NCBI GenBank assembly: GCA_913053875.1
Contig: CAJXGN010000001.1
Coordinates: 310,001-374,000, forward strand
DNA: 64,000 bases
Direction of reading: 5' to 3'
From: an uncultured Agromyces sp.
GTDB lineage: Bacteria > Actinomycetota > Actinomycetes > Actinomycetales > Microbacteriaceae
Under the pieces are notes generated by a model. The model saw nothing but the letters and a program-made list of their open reading frames with translations, was not told where the DNA came from and ran no database searches. Numbering within the stretch: position 1 is the first letter of the stretch; every line of letters begins with the position of its first letter. Of this stretch, positions 63,220-64,000 are shown one piece after another. A program made the position numbers and the translations under genes.

Positions 63220-63891
63220 ATGCGCCTCTACCTCGCCTCGACCTCCCCCGCGCGGCTCCAGCTGCTGCGACAGGCCGGCATCGAGCCGGTCGCGATCCCG
63301 CCCGGGGTCGACGAGGAGGCGCTCGTCGCCCGCACCGAGGCCGAGGAGGGCCCGCTGCCGGTCGAGCGCATGGTGCAGCTGCTCGCTCGCGCGAAGGCCG
63401 AGGCGCTCGTCGGCACGCGGCGCGATGACGGTGAGGGTGCGGATGCCACGGGGCCCGACGGCGCCCCGATCGACGGGCTCATCCTCGGCGGCGACTCCGC
63501 GTTCCTCGTCGACGATGTCATCCACGGCAAGCCGCACCGGCCCGAGGTCGCGGCCGCGCGCTGGCGTGCGCAGCGCGGCCGCTCGGGAGACCTCTGGTCG
63601 GGACACTGGCTGATCGACCACCGGGGCGGCGTCGCGCGCGCAGCGGTCGGGCGGCCGTCCGTGGCATCCGTCGCCTTCGCCGACCTCACCGACGACGAGG
63701 TCGACGCCTACGTGGCCACCGGGGAGCCGCTCGCGGTGGCGGGCGCGTTCACGGTCGACTCGCTCGGCGGGCCGTTCATCACGCGCGTCGAGGGCGACCC
63801 GAGCACGGTCGTGGGGCTCTCGCTCTCCACGTTGCGCGAGCTGGTGCGCGAGCTCGGGGTCGAGTGGACCTCGCTCTGGAACCGGCGCTGA
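63220..63891 (+). CDS. maf: Maf family nucleotide pyrophosphatase
   Basis: A 223-residue Maf/HAM1-like enzyme that hydrolyses non-canonical or excess nucleoside triphosphates. Signature: YLASTSPARLQLLRQAGIEPV at residues 4-24, the acidic GVDEEALVAR near residue 29, LGGDSAFLVDDVIHGKP near residue 89 with the catalytic Asp in GDS, and VAGAFTVDSLGGPFITRVEGDPSTVVGLSL near residue 170. It occupies the same place after accD-accE as in mycobacteria, separated here by the sensory operon. The ATG at 63220 opens the homology. Confidence 0.93.
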   Translation: MRLYLASTSPARLQLLRQAGIEPVAIPPGVDEEALVARTEAEEGPLPVERMVQLLARAKAEALVGTRRDDGEGADATGPDGAPIDGLILGGDSAFLVDDVIHGKPHRPEVAAARWRAQRGRSGDLWSGHWLIDHRGGVARAAVGRPSVASVAFADLTDDEVDAYVATGEPLAVAGAFTVDSLGGPFITRVEGDPSTVVGLSLSTLRELVRELGVEWTSLWNRR

Positions 63892-64000
63892 CGGCGCAAC
63901 ACATGCCGCACGCGGCATCCGCTCGCCCCTGACACCGTCGGCCGCACGCGTTGTGGCCCGCCGCCCACGCTTCGCCGGGTTTCTTGTGCGCCGTCACCAA
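63892..64000. other. Terminal gap with small hairpin
   Basis: The last 109 bp hold no supported gene. ATGCCGC-AC-GCGGCAT (63903-63918) could form a short stem just after the maf stop and end that transcript; no U-run follows. The rest shows nothing recognisable. Confidence 0.4.

Noticed and set aside
63779-64000. A minus-strand open frame at the window end
   Set aside because: It overlaps the well-supported maf gene, has no homology and its start is not preceded by a ribosome-binding site.

Overview
The window is high-GC DNA (roughly 70% by eye) from an actinobacterium, most probably a member of the Microbacteriaceae such as Agromyces or a relative. The evidence is a WhiB regulator, DUF3499 and DUF5719 proteins, an acyl-CoA carboxylase with an epsilon subunit, frequent GTG starts, many apparently leaderless genes (a TANNNT box 6-8 nt before the start codon) and a marked excess of the hexamer GGATGC/GCATCC. 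No tRNA, rRNA, CRISPR array, insertion sequence or intact prophage was seen.

Layout. 1-5.5 kb: an accessory block with an FAD oxidoreductase (cut by the window edge), a lipase-maturation-factor-like membrane protein, an MFS exporter with a divergent ArsR-type regulator, and a SpoIIM/RDD membrane protein pair. 5.5-17.8 kb: conserved actinobacterial core genes (ahcY, DUF3499, a metallopeptidase-fold protein, DUF5719, a very large glycosyltransferase, whiB2, galE, a GlxA-type regulator, manA) plus an acyl-CoA dehydrogenase. 17.8-46 kb: a large surface-polysaccharide locus with two tandem O-antigen-ligase/polymerase-like proteins, seven glycosyltransferases, a Wzm/Wzt ABC exporter whose ATPase carries a C-terminal extension, a flippase-like LPG-synthase-fold protein, a polysaccharide pyruvyl transferase, a YfhO family protein, the complete dTDP-L-rhamnose pathway (rfbA, rfbC, rfbB, rfbD), a TupA-like ATP-grasp protein and a secreted protein with four tandem repeats. 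46-58.7 kb: core genes again (an LCP ligase, purE, purK, GtrA, a PH-domain protein, birA, accD, accE), interrupted by an acyltransferase/SGNH protein and a second membrane-protein/FAD-oxidoreductase group (an HTTM protein and its partner). 58.7-64 kb: a low-GC spacer with tandem repeats and two hairpins, a three-gene sensory operon (degenerate kinase, histidine kinase, LuxR-type regulator), a TrmA/RlmCD-like RNA methyltransferase and maf.

How the genes work together. Nucleotide-sugar enzymes (ManA, GalE, RfbA-D and possibly the HAD phosphatase) feed the glycosyltransferases. The repeat units are probably exported by Wzm/Wzt, polymerised or ligated by the Wzy-like proteins, decorated by the pyruvyl transferase, two O-acyltransferases and the YfhO protein, and attached to peptidoglycan by the LCP protein. 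No initiating polyprenyl-phosphate sugar transferase was found, so that step must be encoded elsewhere. From memory, the core genes follow the order sahH - manA - DUF3499 - whiB2 - rml - LCP - purE - purK - birA - accD5 - accE5 - maf known in Mycobacterium tuberculosis, so the polysaccharide locus looks like an expanded insertion inside a conserved chromosomal neighbourhood.
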